NCBI GenBank assembly: GCA_017984755.1
Contig: JAGNYW010000006.1
Span: forward strand, 62,001 to 126,000
Direction of reading: 5' to 3'
Source of the DNA: Methyloversatilis sp.
Lineage (GTDB): Bacteria > Pseudomonadota > Gammaproteobacteria > Burkholderiales > Rhodocyclaceae
Length of the DNA stretch: 64,000 bases
This document shows positions 38,811 through 47,352 of the stretch, one piece after another (positions within the stretch are counted from its first letter, which is position 1; each line of letters begins with the position of its first letter). A model generated the notes under the pieces. That model searched no databases and had not been told where the DNA came from. It saw only the letters and a program-made list of their open reading frames with translations. The position numbers and the translations under genes are program-made.

Positions 38811-41147
38811 ATGAATCCAATGATGCTGACAGCCCGTCATCTGGCGCGGCACTGGCTGGCCTATCTGCTGGCGTCACTCGCGGTCGGCATGCTGGTGATC
38901 GATCTGTGGGGTCACGGTCCCCTGACCACTTCCGGCCGGGTGTTCGCGTACGGACTCGCACCGCTGCTGGTGCCGGGTCTGGTGGTGTGCGTGGTGCTCT
39001 GGGCGGTCGGCATGAGGCTGGACAGTGCGCGTCGTGAGCTCGAAAGTCTGCACACGGAACTCGAGCGCGCGCAAAGCCTCGGCCGCACCGGCAACTGGTC
39101 ATACGCCGACGGTCGGTTCGAGTGGTCTGCCCGTTCGCTGAAGATGCTTGGCGTCCCGGCCGGACAGGCGACGACGCTGGAACAGTTCTCGGCTCTGCTC
39201 GCAGCAGAAGATCGCCCGCAGTTCGAGCGGGCCTGGCTTGCTGCGCAGGCAGGTGCGTCGCATCGTGCCGAATTCTCGGTGACGGGTGCCGACGGCGAAC
39301 GCCGGCTGCTGTTCGAAGGACGCATGGAAGACCATTACGATTCGGCGGGGTGGCGTCTCGCGGGCATCGTTCAGGACATCACGGACCGCTACGTCATGGA
39401 GCGCGAGTTGCGCCGGGCGATGAGCTATCAGCGGGCGCTGCTCGACAACTTTCCCTTCATGGTCTGGTTGAAGGACCGCGATCTGCGCTTCCTCGCCGTC
39501 AACAAACCACTGGCTCTGGCCGGCGGGCTGGAGGACCCCGAACAGGCGCGCGGGCTGGAAGATCACGACCTGTGGCCGGAGGATCAGGCAGACAGCTATC
39601 GCGCGGACGACCTCGAAGTGCTGAAAAGTCGTGCTCCGCGCTGTACCGAGTCGCTGCTGGTCCACGGTGATCGCACGAACTGCTACGAGATATGGAAAGC
39701 GCCGGTATTCGATGACGATGGCGGGTTGCTCGGTTCGGTGGGCTTTGCGCGCGACATCAGCGATCGCAAGCGCGATGAAGCCGCACTGAAGCAGAGTCGC
39801 GATCAGCTGGCTGAACTCGGGCGGCTCCAGGCGCGGTTCATCCAGGGTGAAAGCGGTGAGGCCCTGTTCTCGTCCATGCTGAACATCCTGTTCGATCTTT
39901 CCGGCTGCAGCGACGGCTTCCTCGCTGAAATCTTCCACGATTCGCGCAGTGACCTGTCCGTCAACCTGCTGGCGTGCTGCGGAACCGACTGGCTGAACGA
40001 CCGCGCCGATCTGGTTGACGCGGCACTGCTGTCGGACGGACTCGACTACGCGTCGGGTGCGATCGTTGCGGCAGCACCGACCGACGGCGATGCGAAGGGC
40101 CTGTGCTGCATCGCAGTCATGCACGGCCAGCGGCTGGTCGGGCTGATCGGTCTGGCTACGCCGCAAGGATTCATCGAAGAAGACCGTCTGGCGAGTGTTC
40201 AGGCCGCAGTCGGTACGTTCGGGCTGATCCTTCAGGCGGGCTTGCGGGAGCACGAGCGTCGGCGTTCCGAAACCGAACTGAAGCGTCACCGTGACCGCCT
40301 GACTGCGCTCGTGGAAGAGCAGTTGTCCGACAGCATTGCGGCGCGGCAGATGGCGGAGGAGGCGAACCGCGCGAAAAGCCGATTCATGGCCAGCATGTCG
40401 CACGAGCTGCGCACGCCCATCCACGCGATTCTCGGATTTTCCCGGCTGGCGCTGCGGGATCGGCCGCCGCTGGCCGATACGACACGGCAACGCATCGAAG
40501 TCATCCTGAAGAACGGGGACAGGCTGCTGGCGCTGGTGGATGATCTGCTTGACCTGTCGCGCCTCGAGGCCGGCGCCATCACGCTGAATGTATTGCCGTG
40601 CAATCTTGAAGAACTCATGCGCGACGCCGCGGACGCGATGCAGCCCGCAGCGACCGAACGCCACATCCGGATCGAGGTCTCCGGTGGCCGGCCCGATCTG
40701 ACGATTCCGGTTGACGCGCACCGCCTGACGCAGGTGCTCTGCCAGCTGCTCGACAATGCGATCCGGTTCTCACCCTCCGGCGACGTGGTGCAGGCAAGCT
40801 TCGCCAGCCACTGGCATGTGGATCGGAATGGTGTGTTGCTGAGTGTCAGCGATCGCGGTCCCGGCATTCCCGAGGAAGAACCGGAAGCAGTGTTCGATCA
40901 GTTCGAACAGGCATCGCGCCTGCGCGGCGAAGCCGGCGGCACCGGGCTCGGGCTGGCGATCTGCCGCGAAATCGTGATGCTGCATGGTGGGTGGATACGG
41001 GCAGTGAATCGCCCGGAAGGGGGCGCATGCATCGACCTGTGGCTGCCGGCGAAGGGTGCGGAGATGCCGGTCAGTACCGTCCCAGCAGTGTTTTTGCCGC
41101 CTGATCCCCCCACCACGACGCTTCCTCGAACAGAGACAGTCCGCTGA
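38811..41147 (+). CDS. membrane PAS/GAF sensor histidine kinase
   Basis: A 778-residue kinase. Two N-terminal membrane helices (about 12-30 and 42-62) with almost no periplasmic loop, so signals are probably read in the membrane or cytoplasm. Then a PAS-like domain (about 85-200), a second PAS (about 210-330, ending VGFARDISDRKRDE), a GAF-like region (about 345-490), a HisKA with SHELRTP (H531), and an ATPase domain with VLCQLLDNAIRFSP, DRGPGIPEEE and GGTGLGLAI. There is no receiver domain and no response-regulator neighbour, so it is an orphan. I chose ATG 38811; another in-frame ATG is three codons later. Its last 26 codons overlap the convergent FAD gene. Confidence 0.85.
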   Translation: MNPMMLTARHLARHWLAYLLASLAVGMLVIDLWGHGPLTTSGRVFAYGLAPLLVPGLVVCVVLWAVGMRLDSARRELESLHTELERAQSLGRTGNWSYADGRFEWSARSLKMLGVPAGQATTLEQFSALLAAEDRPQFERAWLAAQAGASHRAEFSVTGADGERRLLFEGRMEDHYDSAGWRLAGIVQDITDRYVMERELRRAMSYQRALLDNFPFMVWLKDRDLRFLAVNKPLALAGGLEDPEQARGLEDHDLWPEDQADSYRADDLEVLKSRAPRCTESLLVHGDRTNCYEIWKAPVFDDDGGLLGSVGFARDISDRKRDEAALKQSRDQLAELGRLQARFIQGESGEALFSSMLNILFDLSGCSDGFLAEIFHDSRSDLSVNLLACCGTDWLNDRADLVDAALLSDGLDYASGAIVAAAPTDGDAKGLCCIAVMHGQRLVGLIGLATPQGFIEEDRLASVQAAVGTFGLILQAGLREHERRRSETELKRHRDRLTALVEEQLSDSIAARQMAEEANRAKSRFMASMSHELRTPIHAILGFSRLALRDRPPLADTTRQRIEVILKNGDRLLALVDDLLDLSRLEAGAITLNVLPCNLEELMRDAADAMQPAATERHIRIEVSGGRPDLTIPVDAHRLTQVLCQLLDNAIRFSPSGDVVQASFASHWHVDRNGVLLSVSDRGPGIPEEEPEAVFDQFEQASRLRGEAGGTGLGLAICREIVMLHGGWIRAVNRPEGGACIDLWLPAKGAEMPVSTVPAVFLPPDPPTTTLPRTETVR

Positions 41148-42651
41148 TGTCCGCGTGTGCATGGAGTACACGACCGGAGGATGTGCGCAGCGCGCGTGCG
41201 GGCGCATCGAGGAAGCCCGGTTCGGGTACTGCCATTGCGTGCGCCCTCAGCACAATTTCGACCTCGCGGATGCGTTCCCGCCAGCGCGGATCGTAGGCGA
41301 CATCCAGATCGCCGAGTGCGAAATCCAGCAGGGCGCCGTCGTTGGTGTTCGCCATCCAGCGACGCGCTGCCGCGGAATCGGTCCAGCCTGACTGGTAGGC
41401 GGTGAATACCGTTTTTGCCGGTCTGGCGACGCGCGTGAGCTGATGGGTGGCCACGACGTAGCCGAGCCCCGGACCTTCGTGCAGCACGTTGTCCCACGCC
41501 AGGTCGACGCCGGGCTTCTCATGCGGAAAGCCGTGCAGCAGCACGTTGGTCACCAGCCAGGGTGAGGACGCCGGCAGTGCTTCCCGCGGCAGTCCCGCCG
41601 CCAGCGCGGGATCGATGCGGCGCGCCGCGAACAGCGGCATCGCGCAGATGATGTGGTCGGCTTGCAGCATCAGGCTGTGTCCCTCCGTGTCGATGCAGGT
41701 GACGCGCACGCCGGTGCGGTGTTCTTCAATCGCGGCGGCGTACCCCGTCAATGTGCGCGTTCCACCGAGGCGCCCGCGCAAGCCGGCGGTGAGCGTCGAT
41801 AACCCTCCTGGCCAGGTCAGCACGGTGCCCGCCTCGGCGTTGTGCGCCTCTCCCCGTCGGCAGGTGAAGTAGTGAATGCCGGCCCAGGCGGATATGCGGG
41901 CCGCCGGCGCGCCGTAATCGTCGCGCATGGCGTAGTCGATGTAGCGGCGCAGGGCAGGGTGGCGGTGATCATGTGCATCGAGCCAGTCGGCGAAGCGCAG
42001 CCGGTCGAGGGCGCGTAGCGCGCCATCCCGCGAGCAGGCGGCCAGCGGCAAGGTGAAGCCGGGTCGGCCGTCGTCGCCGGTGTGTCGTGCGAAGGCCTGC
42101 ATCGCGACATTGAATGCCTTTACGGCGCCCTGTTCGTCCGTTGTCGAGGCCGGCAGCAGGCCTTCATGCCAGACGCCGCCGGCCAGCGTGCGTTCGGCCG
42201 CGGGATGAACCAGTGCGTGTTCGTCGTATTCAGGCTGGCGGACACGTGGGTCGCCGAGCAGGATGCCGAGGTCGGCCAGTATTTCCCGCACATGCATCGC
42301 ATCGATGCCGGGCAGCGGCAGGTAGTGCGCGCCGCGCGGGCACGCGATGCCGGCCAGTGCGCCGCCCGCCGCGTTGCCGTCCGGCTCCGGGCCGTTGACC
42401 AGCACCACATCGCGCTGACCTTCGCGCGCCAGTCGCCAGGCCGCAGTCAGTCCGGCGGCACCGGAACCGAGCACCGCCACGGCACAACGCACCTCGCCGG
42501 ACGGTGGCGCCGGTGCCGAGCCGTCGCGCAGGGCATGACCTTCGCGCATGCCCGGTCGCACGATGCGCACAGGAAAGGTACGGGTGGCACCGCTGCACGC
42601 GGACAATGCCGGGAGCGCCGCGACGGCGCCCAGGAAGCGACGGCGTTTCAT
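41071..42651 (-). CDS. Tat-type FAD-dependent lipoprotein, polyamine cluster
   Basis: Encodes 526 residues. The N-terminus MKRRRFLGAVAALPALSACSG carries a twin-arginine RRRFLG motif and a lipobox (LSAC, C19), so it is probably exported folded with its flavin and lipid-anchored. An FAD-binding Rossmann GSGAAG is near residues 62-67, then an NAD(P)-binding-protein-like amine oxidase fold with FARHTGDD, TWPGGLSTL, HIICAMPLFAARR and the C-terminal GLSLFEEASWWGDQAA flavin-binding segment. It could oxidise a polyamine-like substrate, but no substrate residues prove this. The start overlaps the spermidine-synthase-like gene by four bases. Its 3' end overlaps the histidine kinase gene by 77 bases, tail to tail. 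Confidence 0.75.
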   Translation of the reverse strand: MKRRRFLGAVAALPALSACSGATRTFPVRIVRPGMREGHALRDGSAPAPPSGEVRCAVAVLGSGAAGLTAAWRLAREGQRDVVLVNGPEPDGNAAGGALAGIACPRGAHYLPLPGIDAMHVREILADLGILLGDPRVRQPEYDEHALVHPAAERTLAGGVWHEGLLPASTTDEQGAVKAFNVAMQAFARHTGDDGRPGFTLPLAACSRDGALRALDRLRFADWLDAHDHRHPALRRYIDYAMRDDYGAPAARISAWAGIHYFTCRRGEAHNAEAGTVLTWPGGLSTLTAGLRGRLGGTRTLTGYAAAIEEHRTGVRVTCIDTEGHSLMLQADHIICAMPLFAARRIDPALAAGLPREALPASSPWLVTNVLLHGFPHEKPGVDLAWDNVLHEGPGLGYVVATHQLTRVARPAKTVFTAYQSGWTDSAAARRWMANTNDGALLDFALGDLDVAYDPRWRERIREVEIVLRAHAMAVPEPGFLDAPARALRTSSGRVLHAHADISGLSLFEEASWWGDQAAKTLLGRY

Positions 42652-44234
42652 CGCGTCTGCCGCGACCAGTCCTGTTCGAAGTAATGCACCAGCATCTGCG
42701 TGTTGAGCCGGTTCGGCTCGACGCGCGGCGCCGCCATGTCGGGCGGGAAGGCGAACATCCGGGCAACGGTGGCCGCATTGGCGTGGCGCAGCCCGTCGGG
42801 GAATTTTGCCGGTGGCCGGTAGCCCGCTTCGCGGCCGGCGATGATGAAGCCCCAGTCGCCGAAGGAAGGTACCTCTGCGTGGTAGGGCGCCGTGTGCAAT
42901 CCGGCTTCGCGCAAGGTGGCATCGACGCACCAGAACGCGTGCGGCGCATACCAGGGCGAGGTCGACTGCACGGCGATCAGCCCGCCCGCCGCGAGGTGGC
43001 GTTGCATCAGCCGGTACATCGGCACCGAATAGAGTTTGCCGAGCGCATAGTGCGACGGGTCCGGGAAATCCGCGATGATCAGGTCCCAGCCCGGACCGGG
43101 AGCCGTCTCGAGCCACTGCGCCGCGTCGGCATTGATCGTCGTGACACGGCGGTCGCGCAGAGAGAAGGTGTTCAGCGCAGCCAGTTCGTCGTGGTCGCGG
43201 AACAGCCGCGTCATCGCGGGATCCAGTTCCACCAGCGTGACCTGCTCGATCTGCGGGTACTTCAGCACTTCGCGCACCGCCAGTCCATCGCCGCCGCCGA
43301 GCACCAGCACGCGCCGGGCACCGGGCAGCGCAGCGAGCGCCGGATGCACCAGCGCCTCGTGGTAGCGGTGTTCGTCTCGGGTCGAGAACTGCAGGTTGCC
43401 GTTCAGGTAGAGCCGCGTGTCGTCCAGCCAGCGCGTGAGCACGATGCGCTGGAACGGTGTGGTTTCCTGGTGCACGATGCTGTCGCCGTAAAGGCCGGCT
43501 TCTGCATCGTCGGTCAGTTTCTGCGCCCACAACAGCGCTGCCAGCAGTACTGCCAGCACCAGCCAGCCGCGCATCATCAGCGCGCCGGCCTGCGGCAATT
43601 CGGCACGGTAGCGCCGGGTGACCCACAGGCCGATGCCCGCGTTGAGCAGGCCGAACACCACGGCCGTGCGGGCCAGTCCGAGCAGCGGTGCAAGCACCAG
43701 CGGAAACAGCAGCGAGACGGCCAGCGCGCCGAGATAATCGAAGGTGAGCACACGACTCACCAGTGCCTCGAACGCCTGCTTGCGCTGATGCAGCAGGCGC
43801 ATGACGAGCGGGATTTCCATGCCGACGAGCACGCCGATCAGCAGCACGATGGCGTACAGCGACACACGGAACGGCGCACCTGCCCATGCATAGATCAGGA
43901 ACAACGCGCAGGCGGACAGTCCGCCCAGCAGGCCGATCATCAGTTCGATATCGATGAAGCGCGCAAGTACGACGCGGTCATCCACATATTTCGACAGGTG
44001 GGAGCCGATGCCCATGGCGAACAGGTAGGCGCCGATGATGGTGGAGAAGCGCAGCACCGATTCGCCCAGAAGGTAGCTGGCCAGCGCCCCGGCGATCAGT
44101 TCGTAGGCCAGTCCGCACGATGCGACGACGAAGACGGCAACGATGAGACCGTGGTGGGCGGTGCCTCCGCCGGCTTCCGTGCCGGGTGTCTCGTCGTCAT
44201 GAAGATCGGGTGCTGGGCGGGATTGCGGTGGCAT
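42648..44234 (-). CDS. membrane-anchored spermidine synthase-like aminopropyltransferase
   Basis: Encodes 528 residues. The first half has about seven transmembrane helices (residues about 30-235). The second half is a spermidine synthase fold: YLNGNLQFSTRDEHRYHEAL, the nucleotide-binding RVLVLGGGDGLAVREVL, LVELDPAMTRLF, and DLIIADFPDPSHYALGKLYS, with the acid in DFPDP where SpeE has DxTDP. It would transfer aminopropyl groups from decarboxylated AdoMet, supplied by the SpeD encoded at 47349, to an amine acceptor at the membrane. The acceptor is unknown. It is divergent from the DUF350 gene, with 46 bases between starts, so both may share regulation. Confidence 0.83.
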   Translation of the reverse strand: MPPQSRPAPDLHDDETPGTEAGGGTAHHGLIVAVFVVASCGLAYELIAGALASYLLGESVLRFSTIIGAYLFAMGIGSHLSKYVDDRVVLARFIDIELMIGLLGGLSACALFLIYAWAGAPFRVSLYAIVLLIGVLVGMEIPLVMRLLHQRKQAFEALVSRVLTFDYLGALAVSLLFPLVLAPLLGLARTAVVFGLLNAGIGLWVTRRYRAELPQAGALMMRGWLVLAVLLAALLWAQKLTDDAEAGLYGDSIVHQETTPFQRIVLTRWLDDTRLYLNGNLQFSTRDEHRYHEALVHPALAALPGARRVLVLGGGDGLAVREVLKYPQIEQVTLVELDPAMTRLFRDHDELAALNTFSLRDRRVTTINADAAQWLETAPGPGWDLIIADFPDPSHYALGKLYSVPMYRLMQRHLAAGGLIAVQSTSPWYAPHAFWCVDATLREAGLHTAPYHAEVPSFGDWGFIIAGREAGYRPPAKFPDGLRHANAATVARMFAFPPDMAAPRVEPNRLNTQMLVHYFEQDWSRQTR

Positions 44235-44280
44235 GGGGCAGCAGCTAGAGTGCGCGGGCAGAAACACGACGGGGCCCCGA

Positions 44281-44685
44281 ATGATGCCGCAACTGCCGCT
44301 GGATCAGTTCTATCTGTACGCCAAGCATCTGCTGTCCGGCTTGTTGATGGTCGGCGTATTCGTCGCCGTGTATTGCCGATTCACCCCTTTCCACGAAGTG
44401 CAGCTGATCCGTCGCGGCTGCATGGCCGCGGCGCTGTCGCTGGCCGGCGCCATCATCGGGTTCTCGCTGACCGTTGCGTCGAGCATCCTGCACAACGATC
44501 ATTTCCTCATGTTCATCATGTGGGGCACGCTGGCCATGTTCGTGCAGATCGGCGCCTATCTGCTGATCGAACGCAGCCTGCCGGAAATGAAGCTCGCGCT
44601 CGAGGCGAACAACGTCGCCATGGGCGGGCTGATGGGTACCGTTTCGCTGGTGGTCGGCGTCATCAACGCTGCATGTCTTTCCTGA
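44281..44685 (+). CDS. DUF350 (YjfL-like) four-helix membrane protein
   Basis: A 134-residue inner-membrane protein with four hydrophobic helices: LLSGLLMVGVFVAVYCRF, AAALSLAGAIIGFSLTVASS, FLMFIMWGTLAMFVQIGAYLL and MGGLMGTVSLVVGVINAAC. The pattern matches the DUF350 family, whose members usually have two such helix pairs and occur in predicted stress-response neighbourhoods. The second pair has the conserved glycines. Role unknown, possibly a channel or membrane sensor. Two adjacent ATGs at 44281 and 44284 are both possible. It is the first gene of a plus-strand operon. Confidence 0.78.
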   Translation: MMPQLPLDQFYLYAKHLLSGLLMVGVFVAVYCRFTPFHEVQLIRRGCMAAALSLAGAIIGFSLTVASSILHNDHFLMFIMWGTLAMFVQIGAYLLIERSLPEMKLALEANNVAMGGLMGTVSLVVGVINAACLS

Positions 44686-44696
44686 AAGGGTCGGTA

Positions 44697-45713
44697 ATGG
44701 GAATCGGTGATTTCATCAAGAAGCAGTTCATCGACGTACTGCAGTGGAATGAGGACAGCGATGGCGTTCTGGCCTGGCGCCATCCGATGCAGGACTTCGA
44801 AATCCAGTATGGCGCGAGACTCACCGTGCGCGAGTCGCAGATGGCCGTGTTCGTCAACGAGGGCAAGGTGGCCGACGTGTTCGGTCCCGACCTGCATACG
44901 CTGACCACCAGTACGCTGCCCATCCTGACCAACCTGCAGCACTGGGACAAGCTGTTCGAATCGCCCTTCAAGAGCGACGTGTATTTCTTCAGCACGCGTC
45001 TGCAGCTCGGTCGCAAGTGGGGCACGCCGCAGCCGGTGACGCTGCGCGACAAGGATTTCGGCATGGTGCGCATACGCGCCTTCGGCATGTATTCGTACAA
45101 GCTGGCCGACCCGCGGAAGTTCTTCGCCGAAATCAGCGGCACGCGCGACATCTACACCGTCGACGATCTGGAAATGCAGCTGCGCAATCTCGTGGTGTCG
45201 ACCATGAGCAGCACGCTGGGCGGCTCCGAGGTTCCCTTCCTCGACATGGCGGCCAACCTCGGCGTGATGTCCGACACCATGAAGGCCGCGATGGGACCGG
45301 TGTTCGAACGCTACGGTGTGGCGATGGACAACTTCGCGGTCGAAAGCATTTCGCTGCCGGAGGAGTTGCAGAAGGCGCTCGATACCCGCATTTCCATGGG
45401 CATGGTCGGCAACATGGCGACCTACACGCAGTACCAGACCGCCACCAGCATTCCGCTGGCGGCGCAGAACGAAGGCGGCCTGGCCGGTGTCGGCGCAAGT
45501 CTGGGTGCCGGCCTGACCATGGGTCAGGTGATGGCCGATGCGATGCGCCAGGCAAGCACCGCCCCGGCTGCTGCTGTGCCGGCCGCGGCACCGGCGGTCG
45601 ATGCGCCGGAGGTGCGGCTGGCCAAGCTCAAGTTGCTGCTCGACGGCGGTCTCATCACGCCGGCTGACTACGATGCAGCCAAGGCTGAAGTGATCAGGCA
45701 GATCACCGGCTGA
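44697..45713 (+). CDS. SPFH/Band7 protein with SHOCT tail (YdjI-like)
   Basis: Encodes 338 residues from ATG 44697, with GAAAGGG as ribosome-binding site. The N-terminal about 230 residues form an SPFH/prohibitin-like domain of the YdjI type (landmarks WRHPMQDFEIQYGARL, SPFKSDVYFFSTRLQ, MVRIRAFGMYSYKLAD, FAVESISLPEELQKALD). An Ala/Pro linker follows. The last about 30 residues, EVRLAKLKLLLDGGLITPADYDAAKAEVI, form a SHOCT helix pair. SPFH proteins make rings on membranes. YdjI-type proteins work with PspA-like proteins in B. subtilis envelope stress. It sits 11 bases after the DUF350 gene. Confidence 0.82.
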   Translation: MGIGDFIKKQFIDVLQWNEDSDGVLAWRHPMQDFEIQYGARLTVRESQMAVFVNEGKVADVFGPDLHTLTTSTLPILTNLQHWDKLFESPFKSDVYFFSTRLQLGRKWGTPQPVTLRDKDFGMVRIRAFGMYSYKLADPRKFFAEISGTRDIYTVDDLEMQLRNLVVSTMSSTLGGSEVPFLDMAANLGVMSDTMKAAMGPVFERYGVAMDNFAVESISLPEELQKALDTRISMGMVGNMATYTQYQTATSIPLAAQNEGGLAGVGASLGAGLTMGQVMADAMRQASTAPAAAVPAAAPAVDAPEVRLAKLKLLLDGGLITPADYDAAKAEVIRQITG

Positions 45714-45716
45714 CCG

Positions 45717-47207
45717 ATGGCGATGTACCAGGTCGCCTGCCCCGGCTGCGGTGCGCCGGTCGAATTCCGCTCCGCTGCGTCACGCATGGCCGTCTGCGCC
45801 TACTGCCGCACCTCCCTGCTGCGCGAAGCAGATGCGGTGCGCGACCTCGGCAGGATGGCCGCGCTGATCGAGGACCATTCGCCCCTGCAGCTCATGAGCA
45901 CCGGTCAGTTTGGTGGCCAGGGCTTCACTGTGGTGGGGCGCGTGCAACTGCGTTACGAGCACGGGGTGTGGAATGAGTGGTACCTGCTTTTCGATGACGC
46001 CGGCGAAGGCTGGCTCGGCGATTTCAGCGGACAGTTCGTCATCACGAAGCCGGTCGGCGACACGTTCACCGCACCGCTGTTCGAGAAGATCGAAGCAGGC
46101 AGCCGTTGGTCGCATGGTGGCAGGAGCTGGTACGCGGCCGACATCCGCGAGGCACAGTGCGTGGCGACCGAAGGCGAATTGCCCTTCCCGGTCGACGCAC
46201 GCTGGACCGCACGGGTGGTCGATTATCGCAGCGAAGACGAATTCCTGACGCTCGACTTTTCCGATGTGCAGCCCGCCTGTTACCGCGGCAAGGCCACCAC
46301 GCTCGTGCAGTTGCGCGCGCAGCGGCTGCGCGATGCCGATGACGTGAAGCTGCGCGCCGGTCGGCTCGACGGCAGGGTCGAAGCGCTGGCCTGCCCGGCC
46401 TGTGGTGCGTCGATTGCCGTGGTCCCCGGTGTGACGCAGCACCTGACGTGTCCCTCGTGCGCGTCGCAGGTCGCGGCCAGTGCCTCGCAGGCTGAAGTAC
46501 TGGTCCGGCACGAGGCGGAACAGCGGGAACTCGGCGCCAGCATCCAGCCGGGCGAGGTGATGCGCATCGACAATCGCGTGTGGCATGTGATGGGCTGGCT
46601 GCGCTGCGGTGTGCCCAGTGATCCGTCCGAACCGGACTGGTACGAATACCTGATGTTCTCGCCACAGGCCGGTTTCAGCTGGCTGGTGGAAACCACCACC
46701 GGCTGGCAGCGTGCGACGGTGCTCGACCGCTGGCCAGCGACCTTCTCCGACACCCGGGCGCAGCTGGACGGCATGACTTATGTGCGGCGTTACCTCTATC
46801 AGTCGCAGATACGGAAGGTGTCCGGTGCATTCAACTGGCGCGCACAGGCCGGAGACATGGTGGAAGTAGCCGAGTATGTGCAGGGCGCATCGGTGCTCAA
46901 CGCCGAGCGCAGCGCACGTGAAATGAGCTGGTCGCTGGCCGAACCGGTCAGCCAGGAAGAGGTGGCCACATGGCTCGGGCGCAAGGTCACTTCCATTATG
47001 CGGGAGGGGACCGCCTCCGTGACGGGCCTGTTCAGCGGTGTTGACGTCGTGCGGCTGAGGCCGGTGGCATGGGCATTCACAGCGCTCATCGTCGTGATGA
47101 ACCTGCGCTACATGCTGCCGTTCGACATCGATGCGATGTTCATGACCGGTCTGGCCGTGTTCCTGCTGTGGCTGCCGGTCCGCAAGCTCGAACAGGCCGG
47201 GGACTGA
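45717..47207 (+). CDS. double DUF4178 protein with two zinc ribbons and membrane tail
   Basis: A 496-residue protein built as a tandem repeat. A zinc ribbon (C8, C11, C27, C30) precedes the first DUF4178 domain (about 55-195). A second ribbon (C226, C229, then CPSC near 245) precedes a second DUF4178 domain (about 280-420). Two C-terminal membrane helices follow (WAFTALIVVMNLRYMLPF and MFMTGLAVFLLWLPV). The repeat of ribbon plus DUF4178 suggests an internal duplication. The function is unknown. The family co-occurs with polyamine genes and SPFH proteins. It starts three bases after the SPFH gene stop. Confidence 0.78.
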   Translation: MAMYQVACPGCGAPVEFRSAASRMAVCAYCRTSLLREADAVRDLGRMAALIEDHSPLQLMSTGQFGGQGFTVVGRVQLRYEHGVWNEWYLLFDDAGEGWLGDFSGQFVITKPVGDTFTAPLFEKIEAGSRWSHGGRSWYAADIREAQCVATEGELPFPVDARWTARVVDYRSEDEFLTLDFSDVQPACYRGKATTLVQLRAQRLRDADDVKLRAGRLDGRVEALACPACGASIAVVPGVTQHLTCPSCASQVAASASQAEVLVRHEAEQRELGASIQPGEVMRIDNRVWHVMGWLRCGVPSDPSEPDWYEYLMFSPQAGFSWLVETTTGWQRATVLDRWPATFSDTRAQLDGMTYVRRYLYQSQIRKVSGAFNWRAQAGDMVEVAEYVQGASVLNAERSAREMSWSLAEPVSQEEVATWLGRKVTSIMREGTASVTGLFSGVDVVRLRPVAWAFTALIVVMNLRYMLPFDIDAMFMTGLAVFLLWLPVRKLEQAGD

Positions 47208-47211
47208 CGCG

Positions 47212-47352
47212 ATGCAGCGACTGCTCTACGGGCTGTACGCCCTGTTCCTGCTGCTGCTGAGTCTGGGCATCAACGGCACCGATGACGAGGGCCGTACGCG
47301 CTCGTACTCGTCCGGTTCAGGTGGCACGTCCTGGGGCTCGGGCCACAAATGA
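47212..47352 (+). CDS. 46-residue membrane peptide with Gly/Ser tail
   Basis: A very short gene in the four bases between DUF4178 and speD. It begins MQRLLYGLYALFLLLLSLGING and ends in a Gly/Ser-rich tail, GSGGTSWGSGHK. It has one hydrophobic helix (about 5-20) followed by an acidic/basic segment. The start lies five bases after the DUF4178 stop and its stop overlaps the speD ATG (ATGA), so it is embedded in the operon and translationally coupled. I recognise no family; it is easily missed by gene callers. Confidence 0.68.
   Translation: MQRLLYGLYALFLLLLSLGINGTDDEGRTRSYSSGSGGTSWGSGHK

Noticed and set aside
42504..44690. A long plus-strand frame continuing upstream of the SPFH gene.
   Set aside because: It is antisense to the aminopropyltransferase and FAD genes. 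Real start signals for the SPFH protein are at 44697.
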